Shown one piece after another: positions 34,823-46,108 of a stretch of DNA of 64,000 nt. The notes beneath the pieces are model-generated. The model ran no database searches and was not told where the DNA came from. It was given only the letters and a program-made list of their open reading frames with translations. This DNA comes from Anisus vortex (taxonomy: Eukaryota > Mollusca > Gastropoda > Planorbidae), in contig OX421497.1 of NCBI GenBank assembly GCA_949126835.1, positions 21,944,612-22,008,611 of the forward strand, in the 5' to 3' direction. Each line of letters begins with the position of its first letter. Within the stretch, counting starts at the first letter, position 1. The position numbers and the translations under genes are program-made.

Positions 34823-36796
34823 TTAATTTTTTCCTTTCCTACATTTCAAAACTGCAAACTTGTCAATCACCTCATCAAAATATATATCATTCACACTATC
34901 CATTTCAATTAATAACATAGCTTGATCAGAAAGCCTTGATTGACCCATGGTGGAGCGTAAATAGCTTTTTATAAGATATAGTCTTGAAAAGCTCAGTTCA
35001 CATGAAGCCACAGACACACACATTGAAGGCCTAGCGAGAGTATTGGAAGAGATTCTATGAAGTCCCATTTAGCTATGAATTTCAAAATATATAATACTGA
35101 CCAGTCCACAGATTTTTTTTAGGTCAATATCAGCTGCATTTAGGTGTCGTCTAAGCCGTGGTATTTCTTTTAAGAGCTCATCTTCGGATAGCTCATCGTA
35201 AAAATTTGGGAAAAAACACCAAAAACTCTTCTTAACTTGCTGACAGTAGAATCTTGGGCCGAACAGCCTCAAACATTTCTGCAACTTCCTTAAACGCTGT
35301 TGATTTGATCTGGAGTTTCGAATGAAAAAAGCGATCAATACACTCTAGCATCTCCCTACTGCTTTCTTCTCGCATAAAAATTCCAGCATTTCTTAATTTT
35401 CCCCCCTGCCATTCTCTTCTTGAATATTAATTTTCTCTCTACCGAAATCCCATGTTGGTCTGATTTTTTTAAATGCTTGTTCAATAGCATGCTCCACTAA
35501 TTGACTCCGCTTTTCGTGTAAAAACAATCTTAAGGCGTCTAAGCTGGTCACCACTTTATCAAGAGTTAATTCTTTGGTCTGTAGGTACTGCTGTGTAAGA
35601 TTAACTTCTTCAAGTATATCAGCCCAAAGGTTAAGGTAGCAGATAAACGTGAAATCACAGACAGCACGTAAAAGTCACTGTGATGTACGCAGTGGCGTAT
35701 TTAGGCATGTTCCACATTTTCCATTGAAACAAGGGCCCCCACACAAAAGTGGCCCCCACACATCACAAAAAGTAATTTTTAGTGACATCCCCATTCATTC
35801 GTTAAAAATCTAAAATAAAATTCATGTATTCGCTACAATTTTAAGCGCGCTAGTCCAACCAAGCTAAGCGCAACATAAAATGTATGATTTTACAGAATGT
35901 AACATAAATTAACGGAACTTTTTCTGAGGTGTGTGGAAGGCAGGAGCAAGGCCACGAGTGGCCCCCACATAAATTTTGGAACAGGGCCCCCACATTCCTA
36001 ACTACGGCCCTGACCTCTTGTGTCCAAATTTTCACGAGGATCACATAAAGCTTTAACCGCCATAATACATTCATCAAACTTATCTTTCACTGATTTAACA
36101 GCAACGTGATGATCGCCCCAAGGTGTTGTAGATAACCTTTTCAACTACACCCCAGTGTGTTCAATTAAAACATCCCATCGATGAGGGAAAGTAGCAAAGA
36201 AGGAACATATTCTCTCAATGATACAAAAAAAAGTTATACATGAAGCATTTTCGGCAAGAGAGTGAGTGTTACGGGAATGGTCCACACATATATTAAAAAT
36301 AGCTTTCTTGTTATTTCCTTTCAAAATGGCTTGAACACCTCCATGAATTTCAGACATTGTGGCAGCATTGTTGTAACCTTGAGCTCTGCACATCATTATA
36401 TCAAGTCGGTCACCATTTAGATTTTAAGAATGTCAGAACTAAGGTCGTCAGCCTTTTCTCCCTTAGAGTAAAAAATCCAAGAAACACTTCTATCCCTTCA
36501 ACTTTTCCACTGTGGAATTTCACATATCTGATCACTTCAGACATTTGGTCAGTGTGTGATATATCAGGTGTGCTGTAAAACATAATTTTAAAATACCTTG
36601 CGGCCTTTATATCCATAACGAGATTTTTCTTTGCATGGTTGACCAGTACATTTATAAATTCATTTTGAATTTTTGGTGAAAGATAACATACAGATGCTTT
36701 CCCTGTACATGTACTTATATTTAATCTCACTAGGTGTTCTTTCAGCACTGGGTCATATTCGGAAAGTACCTCAACCATGCTGTATGGTGATGACAC
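34823..36796 (-). pseudogene. hAT transposase, ZMYM1-like, multiply broken
   Basis: Read from 36796 downward: LSEYDPVLKEHL, then SPKIQNEFINVL and STPDISHTDQMSEVIRYV (36796-36410). Then GYNNAATMSEIHGGVQAIL and FATFPHRWDVL (36396-36145). Two shorter stretches follow, about 36060-36010 and 35680-35420. LRRHLNAADIDL sits near 35150, and the C-terminal dimerisation region follows with SCELSFSRLYLIKSYLRSTM and FDEVIDKFAVL, ending at 34823. This is the order of a hAT transposase, but the zinc-finger N-terminus is missing and several frames are needed. A 323 bp insertion (35690-36012) interrupts it. Confidence 0.8.
35690..36012. mobile_element. hAT-like insertion within the transposase remnant
   Basis: The ends are CAGTGGCGTATTTAGGC and, inverted, CAGGGCCGTAGTTAGGA. 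Transposase-like codons resume on either side. The flanking octamers (GATGTACG and ACCTCTTG) do not match, so no target duplication supports the exact limits. Confidence 0.5.
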
Positions 36797-36986
36797 ACCG
36801 TGCTGCTAGTCATTTTCATTTTTTTTTATTATGATCTGCCATCCGTTCTGTTATCGGACTAGACCAGCAGTGATCTGTACAATTTTCATTTCTTTTAATA
36901 TGTTTTTTTTCATTCGGGTGTCACCCCCTGAGAGGGTGTCACCCGGTGCGGTCCGCACCCCCCGCACCCCCCTCGGTACGCCACTG
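36797..36986 (-). mobile_element. hAT-type terminus, possible 5' end of the 34823-36796 transposon
   Basis: Read on the minus strand from 36986 it begins CAGTGGCGTACCGAGGGG, a hAT-like end. It lies upstream of the transposase remnant in the right orientation. No opposite end was located because the other side is occupied by the LINE fragment. Confidence 0.45.
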
Positions 36987-37226
36987 CGTACCCGGTACCG
37001 GCATCTTTTTTTTTCTCTCGAGGGCCCTGATCCTGATTCAAAAGAGTCTCTATCGTATGACTCAACAAAGTTTTCCTTGTAACTATTGCCAAACCGTCGA
37101 GTGCATATCAGCCGTAGGCTACTACAGTACACCGCAGATCGAGCGAGACAAAATATCTCTATTTTCCCGTAAGGCTCTGAACTGTAGGCCTACCTAATAG
37201 TAAATAAGGCGTATGTTCATTGCCAC

Positions 37227-37445
37227 CAGGGGCGAAGCCACAGGGGGGGCTGCCCCCCCCCCCCCTGGGATTTTTGAAAAATTTGTTTTTCAACAGTTTT
37301 TGGATTAAATATGTACTAAATTCGCAAAAATTTAGTAAATGTTTATCACACGAAAGGTCAGCCCCCCCTTGGAATTTGTTAAATGTTTGCCAAGCGAAAG
37401 TTCAGCCCCCCCCCCCCCTGGAAAAAAATTCTGGCTTCGCCCCTG
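37227..37445. mobile_element. 219 bp hAT-like MITE rich in C and G runs
   Basis: The ends are CAGGGGCGAAGCCACAGG and, inverted, CAGGGGCGAAGCCAGAAT. The flanks ATTGCCAC (37219-37226) and ATGGCCAC (37446-37453) match at 7 of 8 positions. CAGCCCCCC-type blocks recur internally. Confidence 0.8.
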
Positions 37446-37881
37446 ATGGCCACTGAAGTGACATACGTAACTCATAAGGAATAGGCTCAATGACTGAACA
37501 CCGAAGCCTGTTTTAAGTTGCTGATGCAGAAAAAATATAGACACACATGCCAGATGGTAAGCTAAAATCTGTTCTCCAGAAGATTAGTTACGGTACGGTA
37601 CTTTAACCTCAGCCAAGGACAAGAAGCCTGATCTTGGTACCGAGGGACATAGCTCATTAAAAAGATGTTTCTTGCATCCTTCTACCTCGGTGGTCTTCCC
37701 ATTGTCGCAATAAGATATCTTTTTCTACGTTAAATTTTTTGAATCGACTGAGTCAAAGAATATGTTTAGTTTATTAGTATTAGTTAAATCACAGTGCAGT
37801 CAATATAAAATGCACCATAACAAACCAGCCAAGGTGTATAATCAGTCTTGCAGTGGTGGGTTTAATCAAGACCATCGTAAA
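37446..37881. other. non-genic spacer
   Basis: No gene, RNA or repeat is recognised. Confidence 0.5.
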
Positions 37882-38215
37882 TACTACACTGTCTTTAATC
37901 CATAGTTAGTTTAGTGTAGATAATGTATGCATGATGTACAATGAATTCAGATGGTATTACTACACTGTCTTTAATCCATAGTTAGTGAAGTGTAGATGAT
38001 GTAGTATTCTGGATGTACAATGAATTCAGATGGTATTACTACACTGTCTTTAATCCATAGTTAGTTTAGTGTAGATGATGTAGTATACTGGATGTACAAT
38101 GAATTCAGATGGTACTACTACACTGTATTTAATCCAAAGTTAGTTTAGTGTAGATAGTGTAGTAACACTGTAGTATACTGGACGTACAACTATTTATATT
38201 TAGATGGCATAGTAG
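37882..38215. repeat. 76-79 bp minisatellite, about 4.3 copies
   Basis: TACTACACTG marks copy starts at 37882, 37958, 38037 and 38116. Each copy then has TTTAATCCAWAGTTAG and ends with GTACAATGAATTCAGATGG. The last copy is diverged. The array abuts the second exon-like segment of the THAP trace. Confidence 0.85.
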
Positions 38216-38250
38216 AGGCTCTGGAGCAAAATTCTTATCTGGATGGCAAA

Positions 38251-38840
38251 CCTGAAATGAAAAAAGGAAAAAACAGTTTTAATGTCAATAAAACCTTTTT
38301 TTTAAAGACGAGTATCATTACTTTGTAGCCTAATCATAATACTAAACGTACGGTATGTATTATTATATTATCTAGGTAGCCTATAAAATAGTAGTCTATA
38401 GTTATATTATAGTAGGATACTGGAAAAATAAATCAGAATTGGTTAGTCTTTAGAAAAAGGCTATTGAAGGCTTAACCTTAAGCTCAGTAAAGAATACATT
38501 CATCTATCATTTACTGTACTGTGTACTTTATTTTAAAGCATACTCATACTTTAGGTTCCCTACTATCTAACTCAAATGCGATTTTATTTTAAACAGGAAT
38601 CAAAAAAATACAATTGATAAAGTTTTGACTTACCCTGGAATATTCTGTACGTGTACACATTTTCCTAGGTCCTAGGGATTGCACGAAAGTTTACCTTCTT
38701 CTTAGGCTTTGACTTAAATTAGCGACTTAGCCATCTTTGTTTTAAGCTTTCATCTTTCTGAACACATGTGCCTTCAAGTTCAAGTCTTTATTGTAATTAC
38801 CTTTACAACGAGGCACACAACATTTCTGTACCATGGCCAT
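38251..38840 (-). pseudogene. THAP-type zinc-finger trace in two exon-like parts
   Basis: THAP domains are C2CH zinc fingers that bind DNA, found in host factors and P-element-type transposases. On the minus strand an ATG at 38840 opens MAMVQKCCVPRCKGNY, with the typical C-x4-C start. Then come HVFRK and, in a shifted frame, DESLKQRWLSR. Another shift leads to TRTEYSR at a GTAAGT donor (38633). An acceptor with a pyrimidine tract precedes 38251, where VCHPDKNFAPEP continues from the SR as in THAP SRVCxxHF. Two frameshifts and a non-standard zinc-ligand spacing argue for a pseudogene. The second part reads into the minisatellite. Confidence 0.45.
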
Positions 38841-39203
38841 GGTGTAGTCTTGTAATATGAAGTAAATGTACTAATCCAATTATTGAATACCAGACCTTTA
38901 TATTTCCCAAACTTAAAATGAATGGTTAACAGCACACACGGTCAACGCGTCTAAGACTAAGGCATCGCCTACACATCTTCACCTACAGGTAGACCGATAG
39001 TACAGCAGGCAATAGCCCCTTAGTCGTGACGTCACAATCTTGACGGGTATCAGAGTACAGGCCTGTACTTACGGTGGTCTTGGTTTAATAGTTATTTCAA
39101 AAGTAACCGGTTTAAATATCGTTTAAAAAAACCAGCAGGTATTTGTTTAGTCCGGTGTTTATCCAGCTCTGATAAGCATGGCTTGATTTAAGGTTAAGGT
39201 ACA
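38841..39203. other. non-genic spacer
   Basis: Upstream of the THAP trace. No promoter or other element can be supported. Confidence 0.4.
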
Positions 39204-39588
39204 GGGGTGGGTGGAGTGGTAGTGAACTCTATGTTTGTTAGTTCTCGTGTATAACATTGTGGGGTGGGTGGAGTGGTAGTGAACTATGTTGGCTAGTTCT
39301 CGTGTATAACATTGTGGGGTTGGTGGAGTGAACTCTATGTTTGTTAGTTCTCGTGTATAACATTGTGGGGTGGGTGGAGTGGTAGTGAACTATGTTGGCT
39401 AGTTCTCGTGTATAACATTGTGGGGTGGGTGGAGTGAACTCTATGTTTGTTAGTTCTCGTGTATAACATTGTGGGGTGGGTGGAGTGGTAGTGAACTATG
39501 TTGGCTAGTTCTCGTGTATAACATTGTGGGGTGGGTGGAGTGGTAGTGAACTCTATGTTTGCTAGTTCTCGTGTATAACATTTTGGGA
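39204..39588. repeat. minisatellite with alternating 51, 55 and 57 bp units
   Basis: GGGGTKGGTGGAG marks unit starts at 39204, 39261, 39316, 39367, 39422, 39473 and 39528. All contain TAGTTCTCGTGTATAACATT. Long units carry a GTAGTG insertion and CTCTATGTTTGTTAG. Short ones lack one or the other, so length types alternate along the array. Confidence 0.9.
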
Positions 39589-42500
39589 TTACCAAAAACA
39601 CGATAAGAGTACCGGGGTATTAAAAAAAGACACTAAGTTTATAGAACGTGTGATTTTGAGAACCAACATATGCAAATTTTTTTTATACATGCAAAACATA
39701 TGTTTGAACATTTTAAAGTTATTTCAATTTATATATTTACCACCTTTCAAAATGTGTATCTTATTTGCTATTTTAACCCGTTATACTGGTACTTTTTTTA
39801 GAAGCTGATTTTGATCAAAGGGACATAACTCTAAGCTTTTCCATGAAAATTAACCAGGATGTGAATCATCGGGTGATAATATAAAATAAGGTTTCGTGTG
39901 TTAAAAGTCAAGATTTCTATCAATACCTTGAAGTACTGTAATACACACACTACCACTATCTATAGATGTACACAAAAGCTCTATATTATATTATTTATAG
40001 CCAATATCTAAAGATCCATTAGGGAACATGAAGATCTGTCACAATCAATATATTCATTTAATCCCACTGGCATGTCCATAAACTAACTATTTATTTATAA
40101 CATGTATTATTGCCTCCCCCATTCTTCACCTTTCAACTATATATAATCAACGTACTCTACACAACAACACGGAACAGCTGAAAAAGACTTATCAATATAA
40201 TGTTTGTCTGGCTTTGACTGTCATAGCGCCAACAATTATTATTGACGGTTTCTGAGATGTCACTTGCATTTTTGTTTGAGGCATCTTTTTATTCTGTCAG
40301 TTTATCAACGATTTGCTGGTGAATCCTATTGGATGAGTTGTAGGTAAGTTTCATGGGCATAGGTAGTGTACGGAGCATGCTGGGGTGGGGCTGTATAGCC
40401 TGTAGCTATTTATACAGACACACGTAATAGTTTCAGCGACGCTCTGTGTATGGATCTAACAATCTAATTTCTAGACTCTTTTTGCTAGAAACTGGAGAAT
40501 GCAATATTAAAAATGGGTCTAACCTATTCCAGGGTTCTTACTAAAAAAAAAGAAATTTCCTATTCTTATTTAAAATTCACACACCAATATAACTAGACTA
40601 TGTGTAAATGGTCTTAAAGATTAATTATATATTAATATTCTAAATTGTACATTAATTTTGTGGATATTTTTTCATCACTCAAAAAAAAAAAACTATTTCA
40701 GAAGGAAAAAACAACTGATATGGAATAGGATTTAGGGGAATGAACCCTGTCATTACACTAGTCACTAAGTACCTTCCATAGTTGATATAGTATGAATAAA
40801 AATATATGTAAACATAAAAAACAACAACTCGTTTCTTAATGTAACATGTTTATATAATTTATTGATTATACATTTAATAAAGATAATGTTCATCTTCTAC
40901 CTTCTAATAATTTCTGTGACAGTTTTAAGGTCACCACACATCTCGACTAAACACGCACACAGTTTTAAGGTCTTGTGCTCAAAGTTCGACAACCATTACA
41001 ATTATTACAATTAAAATTAATGAACATGAAAATCACAGTTATTCCCCCATGACACTAACGCAGTTTTATTTAAATTTTCTCTTCTGAAACACATTGTAAA
41101 TTGTAAGAGGCGAAAATCAACAACAACAATGAAAAGGAACAAAAGAATTATAACTTTAAACCTAATTTCCATCCACCGTAAATTTAAGCACAGAAACAAT
41201 GACAATATAGTAGCAATACCGTAACAGAATATATTATGTCTTGTGTTGAAGTTGTAGGCCTACTCATAACGCTATAGTATTAAGCTATCGCCTAGTACAC
41301 AAATTGAACCTTTATGGGCGTTTGATGGTGACACTGCAACAAACCCAACCCTAAAGCATGTAACAGACAAACTCCTGTTTTTAAAACCACCAATGGGTGT
41401 TTATGCTTCCCATCATATTGCCCTTGTATTTTACGAAAAGAACTGTCACACAATTTAATAGCTGGTTAAAACTATTTTATATAAAAAAAATTTGAGCGAC
41501 AATATCTATAATAATCAAAGCATTTTTTTATACTGATAAATATAAAAAAAGATGTTACAATTAAAACGAGTAAGGGTAATTTCTAAATGTTTGCTGTAAA
41601 AAACAAAAACACAATAACAAACAAAACCCTGCATTTGTCTCTCTAGATCTATAGCAGGTAGATAGAATCGGTAATGATAGATAAAGCAAAAATGAAACAG
41701 ACGAAGAACGTGGCGGTCGAATTAAAACAACATAAGCCTACACAGTGTGTCACTTTGTTTAAAATGTATGTGTCTATGTCCTGTTAAGAGAAAATACAAG
41801 AGTTGAAGAACCTACTTGTCTCCTTACATAACTTAATTATTTCATCTGGTCTAACACTTAGAGATTGCATTTGTTTTGTATACAGCACAAGGTTGTTATA
41901 GCCGCGTAGACTCAATTAAATCTCTATTTAACTAAACTCAAAATTCGCTATGGGGCGACCACAGAGGTGGAGTGTATTTGACTAATTTACCCCCATCTGA
42001 TAGACATATACAAACCACGAGTTTACCCCCAACCACACCCACTCGGAATTTTAACCAATAGAAATCGCCCCTTCTCCCCCCCCCCCCCCCCCCCACTGCT
42101 AATGACATTAGAATACTTACTACGGTGCCTATTTGTGTACACTCAGTGTGGGTGGGGGGGGGGGGGGGGGAGAGAGACAGGTAATGATAAGTATACAGGG
42201 GAGACAAGTGGATTTAAGAAGGATCACAATATTGTAAGAGCAAATAATGACATCAGTTTATAGGCGTCACTTAATTAAGGGGATGGTGTAAGCCAGTGTG
42301 AGGATGCATGTATCTATAATCTATGCTCCTATTTAATAACCAAGATGATGAGAGAATAGATTTCATTTCTTTCCTCAACTTTTAGTGACAGAAAAATTTT
42401 TCTAAAGCCACATTAAGCCTACAATTAAAACATATACTCGTGTGCTGGTAAGTAGTAGCGGTAATGTAAAAGTCATCTTCCCATCTTTCAACTGTCAATG

Positions 42501-44386
42501 TGGTGACGTACACGAATATAACAAGACAGCACAGCTCACTATGGTGATTGCATCGCCAACACAAGGTTAAACAGCCCCTTAACCCAGTGGCAGTCTGAAA
42601 CCCCTGGATGGTCTCAACCCCCGTCATGTGCACAAGAAGAAAAAAGTATTCTCTAAAAGTTTATTTCCGACTATTGCTGGAACTTATGGTGAATGGGTTA
42701 ACCCCCCTAGACCTATGGACACCCTTTATTTTAACTTTAAATAATATGAAGGAATAGAAATAGCAGTTCATATGGCTACAGAAAATCATATCTATCTACC
42801 GGGGTATATAATATTTTATTTTTAAAAGCACAACAGTGTAATAGACAGTCAGCACAGTCTAATATTGTCAAAGTCAAATTCCATCCACGCGAGAACTCGG
42901 GTCATCTTTATATAAGCTCATGGCCACAGTACTACAGTAAATGTAACATTCACATTCAACACAAAGTGAATGCAATGAAAAAAAAGAACAATGTGAAACT
43001 AATGCACTTGAAATCATTCTTGATTAATACTATTTTTAAGCTCTGTTCTGTGACAACAACAGCTAAATGTTATAAAATAAATAACTTTACAGTCTTCCTG
43101 TTCTTATAGCATATAACACTTTCCATTTCTGTGTGTCTGATATATAGAGACTTTAATAATATATATATGTTAATATATATACATATGTATAAGGACATAC
43201 ATTTAAAAGTCAAGTCTAGAGATAGAACTATACATTTACTATAAACATTTTCCTGTTTATCATTAGTTTATCAATAGTTTCAGACAGAAAAAAAAGTTAA
43301 ATTAACAGGCATAACCAACATTTTTAGCAAAGCTAATCAACTTTGTTTGGAAGATACAAGCCCAAAAACAATATAAATATACCTGACTTATCCAATGTAA
43401 CAATTTCAGTTTTTTTGTTCAACAATTCATTGCCATTTATATTAAAGACAGAAAACAAAATGACATCAAAAGAAAAGTTTCTCCAACAACAGTATCATTA
43501 TCTGTGAAGACAATACTCAACATTTCAATCTCACACATTGCATGTCTTTGAACACTTTCAATGGACATTTTTAACACTTTCAATGGGGGAATGGAACCTT
43601 TTTTTTTTTATTGTGTGTGTGTTAATTGAGCTTTATGGGCACCTTTACTGCTATACAAAAGTGAATTAATATGAACAATGTAAACAGATAATCAATGTGA
43701 TATTTGGCTTGTGGACTACTTAAGTATGAGCTCCTGAACTCAACATTTGAAAGGTGTGGAAACTATCAAGTTTTCTTGTTTCAAACAGATTTCATAGGCA
43801 AGTGCACATGAAGCAATGTTAAACCAATGATTTTTAAAACATATACCTCTTACTCTTGCAAGTTGTATTTCATGAAAATATCAAATCGTGTGACACACAA
43901 ACAAACAACAAAAAAATTATTTCCTTAGATCTGGTGATTTCATCAGACAGGGGAAATGAATGTTATTAAATTTGCTTAGCAAGAAGTCAATTGCATGTTG
44001 ATTTTAATTCCATGCCCCCCTCCCCAACCCTTCTACTGGTACATATATACATCTTTTATGAACTGGAGAAACAAAGAGATCTGCTAGTATTAGTATTGTA
44101 TCATTCACAATAGAACAGCCACACAAGTTTTACTGAACAATAGTTTATGGTTTCATTTATCATTTAGTCATACAAAAACAGGACCAAAAAGAAAAAGGTT
44201 TAACAAGTAACACAGCATTGTTTTGGAATGAGAACTGACTGACGGGACAAAATAAGAACAAGTAATGAAACCATGACCATGGCTAGCGGACAGATGTTTT
44301 CATTTTATTTGTTAGCTAACTGTGTAAGTGAAAAGAAATGGCAGAGGAAAATAGAATGGAGGAGAGCATAAATAAAAAGGCTAAAA
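39589..44386. other. long AT-rich stretch without a recognised gene
   Basis: Open frames here are short and lack recognisable domains. A C run (42076-42094) and a G run (42154-42170) lie about 60 bp apart. The remainder shows only scattered simple sequence. Undetected small exons or untranslated regions cannot be excluded. Confidence 0.5.
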
Positions 44387-44540
44387 GAAAAGCGGAGAAA
44401 ATAGGATCCACGGAACACGTGTGCAAAGGCTGTGATAAAGACTGTCACTCAAGGATAGGCCTGCTCAGCCACACGAGGCAGTGCAACCTCGAATCACAGT
44501 GATGCACCATCGTCTCGCAAGACGGAAGGATGCCATTGAT
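44387..44540 (+). pseudogene. 3' end of a LINE with C-terminal zinc finger and ATTG-repeat tail
   Basis: The frame 44387-44502 ends with HVCKGCDKDCHSRIGLLSH, then C and a TGA at 44500-44502. The C-x2-C ... H-x4-C arrangement with S-R-I-G-L resembles the zinc finger at the C-terminus of some LINE polyproteins. The following sequence ends in ATTGATTGATTG, a microsatellite-type LINE tail. Stops upstream of 44387 show that only the 3' end survives. Confidence 0.6.
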
Positions 44541-45988
44541 TGATTGTAAAAGTGAAATGAAAACACTTCTCAACAATTGTGCTAGCATCAAACTTTAAAC
44601 TAATAATTAAGAACCACCGGTTGGTACTAGAATAACTATTCACTGAATTTAGAGTTGACAGAAATTTGTTGCAAGCATTTAACAAGAAAACCAGGATTGA
44701 TTTAAAATCAACTTAGTACTGGTACATGTATATGTCTTGATTACAAAATATTTAACTAACATTGTACTTTACAACAAAACAAATGAAACATGAAACCATT
44801 TCCAAGTAAAACTATAATCCTTCATTTATAAGTATAAGCATATGCTTTTTTCAGCACTTTAGAATCATTCACATAAAATATGAAAGAGTTAAAAAAGTAA
44901 ATGAAATGAATGTTTGTGTTTGTGCAACAGGAAACATGTTTATGTCATTAGATCCAACAGATAAACACTGATTATGTATGAAAATATATTTCTATACCAT
45001 TGGTTGAAATTTGATTGTGTTATAATTAGAACATTTAGTTTTTCAAATTGCTGCTAAACATTTTTTCTCAGCCTTTTTTACACCAACAATACAGCAACTT
45101 GCAAAAGAACATTGAAAAATTATTTGCTTGATAGAAAACAGCTTAACATTGCATTCAGAACATGACCAAAGGAAAAACTAAACAGTAAACAGCATTTAAA
45201 AGCATATTATGTTAAGTGGCACTCTAGAATCAAGGAAATACTAATTCACAGTAACTGGTCACATTTAGATTTATAGAGTTAACTACCCTTGTCATGGTTG
45301 AATTCAAAATGTTGAGACAGTAGATTTTCTTCTTCATTAAAAAATGGTTATCACTTTACATAATTTTTTTTTTTTAAAAAGGCCAAAAAAACACAAAAAA
45401 ACAATAGCTTTTTAAATAATGATTAATCTATGAAAAGACAAAAAAAATAATAGAAAAGCTGCAATCTGTGTGATAACTTCATTGATAACTTCAGAGCTGT
45501 AGCAATGTTAAATTTCTAATTTGTCCTTCTGGTAGACAAGTACCACATGTGTTTCTGCAGGCAATGATGTAAAAGGAATGTCTGGCCATCACAAAGTCCC
45601 TAGTTAATGAGAACAATAACCTTTGCTGGCTGGACTAAAGTCCTTGCTGGGCCAAGTAGAAACCCAGGTGCTTATCAAAGGAGACTTCCAAAGGGCAGAA
45701 ACTCACTGTTTTACCAGTAATATAAACCAAGGAAGATTGCACCTTTCAACACCGCACCCTCTCCCCCTTGCTAAAATGGTATCAATAATATTCCCCAAAA
45801 AGTACAAGATTAAAAGTAACACTATGTCATCACAATCATACATAATCATTGGGGAAAAGAAGACAAGCACCATCGAATGAAAGGGAGAAAATATAAACAC
45901 AATGATTCAACAGTGAAACATGATAACCTGTCTTGCCAACAAGCAGCCTAGCAGCTGTGCACACACACACATAATAGATTCAGAGTGT
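44541..45988. other. AT-rich stretch without a recognised gene
   Basis: No coding or RNA feature is supported. Part of it may be the 3' flank or untranslated region of the NUS1 homologue. A short (CA)n run lies near 45960-45971. Confidence 0.45.
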
Positions 45989-45994
45989 TTTATT
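45989..45994 (-). promoter_or_regulatory. candidate polyadenylation signal for the NUS1 homologue
   Basis: AATAAA on the minus strand lies 24 bp downstream of the NUS1 stop codon. The position would give a very short 3' untranslated region. In AT-rich DNA such hexamers are frequent, so this is only a candidate. Confidence 0.3.
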
Positions 45995-46017
45995 TATATA
46001 ACTTGAATATTGAATAT

Positions 46018-46108
46018 CTATTTCCCAAACCGCTGGTTTGTGTTCCCAAACTGCACTAATGTTGACAGGAAAGACTTGTAGCTGATCCCTTTATGGCTTG
46101 GCAGGGAT
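46018..46108 (-). CDS. NUS1: NUS1 exon 5 (terminal)
   Basis: The acceptor AATTTCAG precedes 46108. It encodes residues 225-253 and TAG (46020-46018). It begins SLPSH and ISYKSFLS and ends Q-R-F-G-K, the position of the catalytically important RxG tail. Confidence 0.93.

Noticed and set aside
39344..39601. A 85-codon minus-strand frame with repeated CYTRELAN words
   Set aside because: It is a translation of the 51-57 bp minisatellite.
45623..45880. An 85-codon plus-strand frame downstream of NUS1
   Set aside because: Its composition and length are compatible with chance and no domain was recognised.
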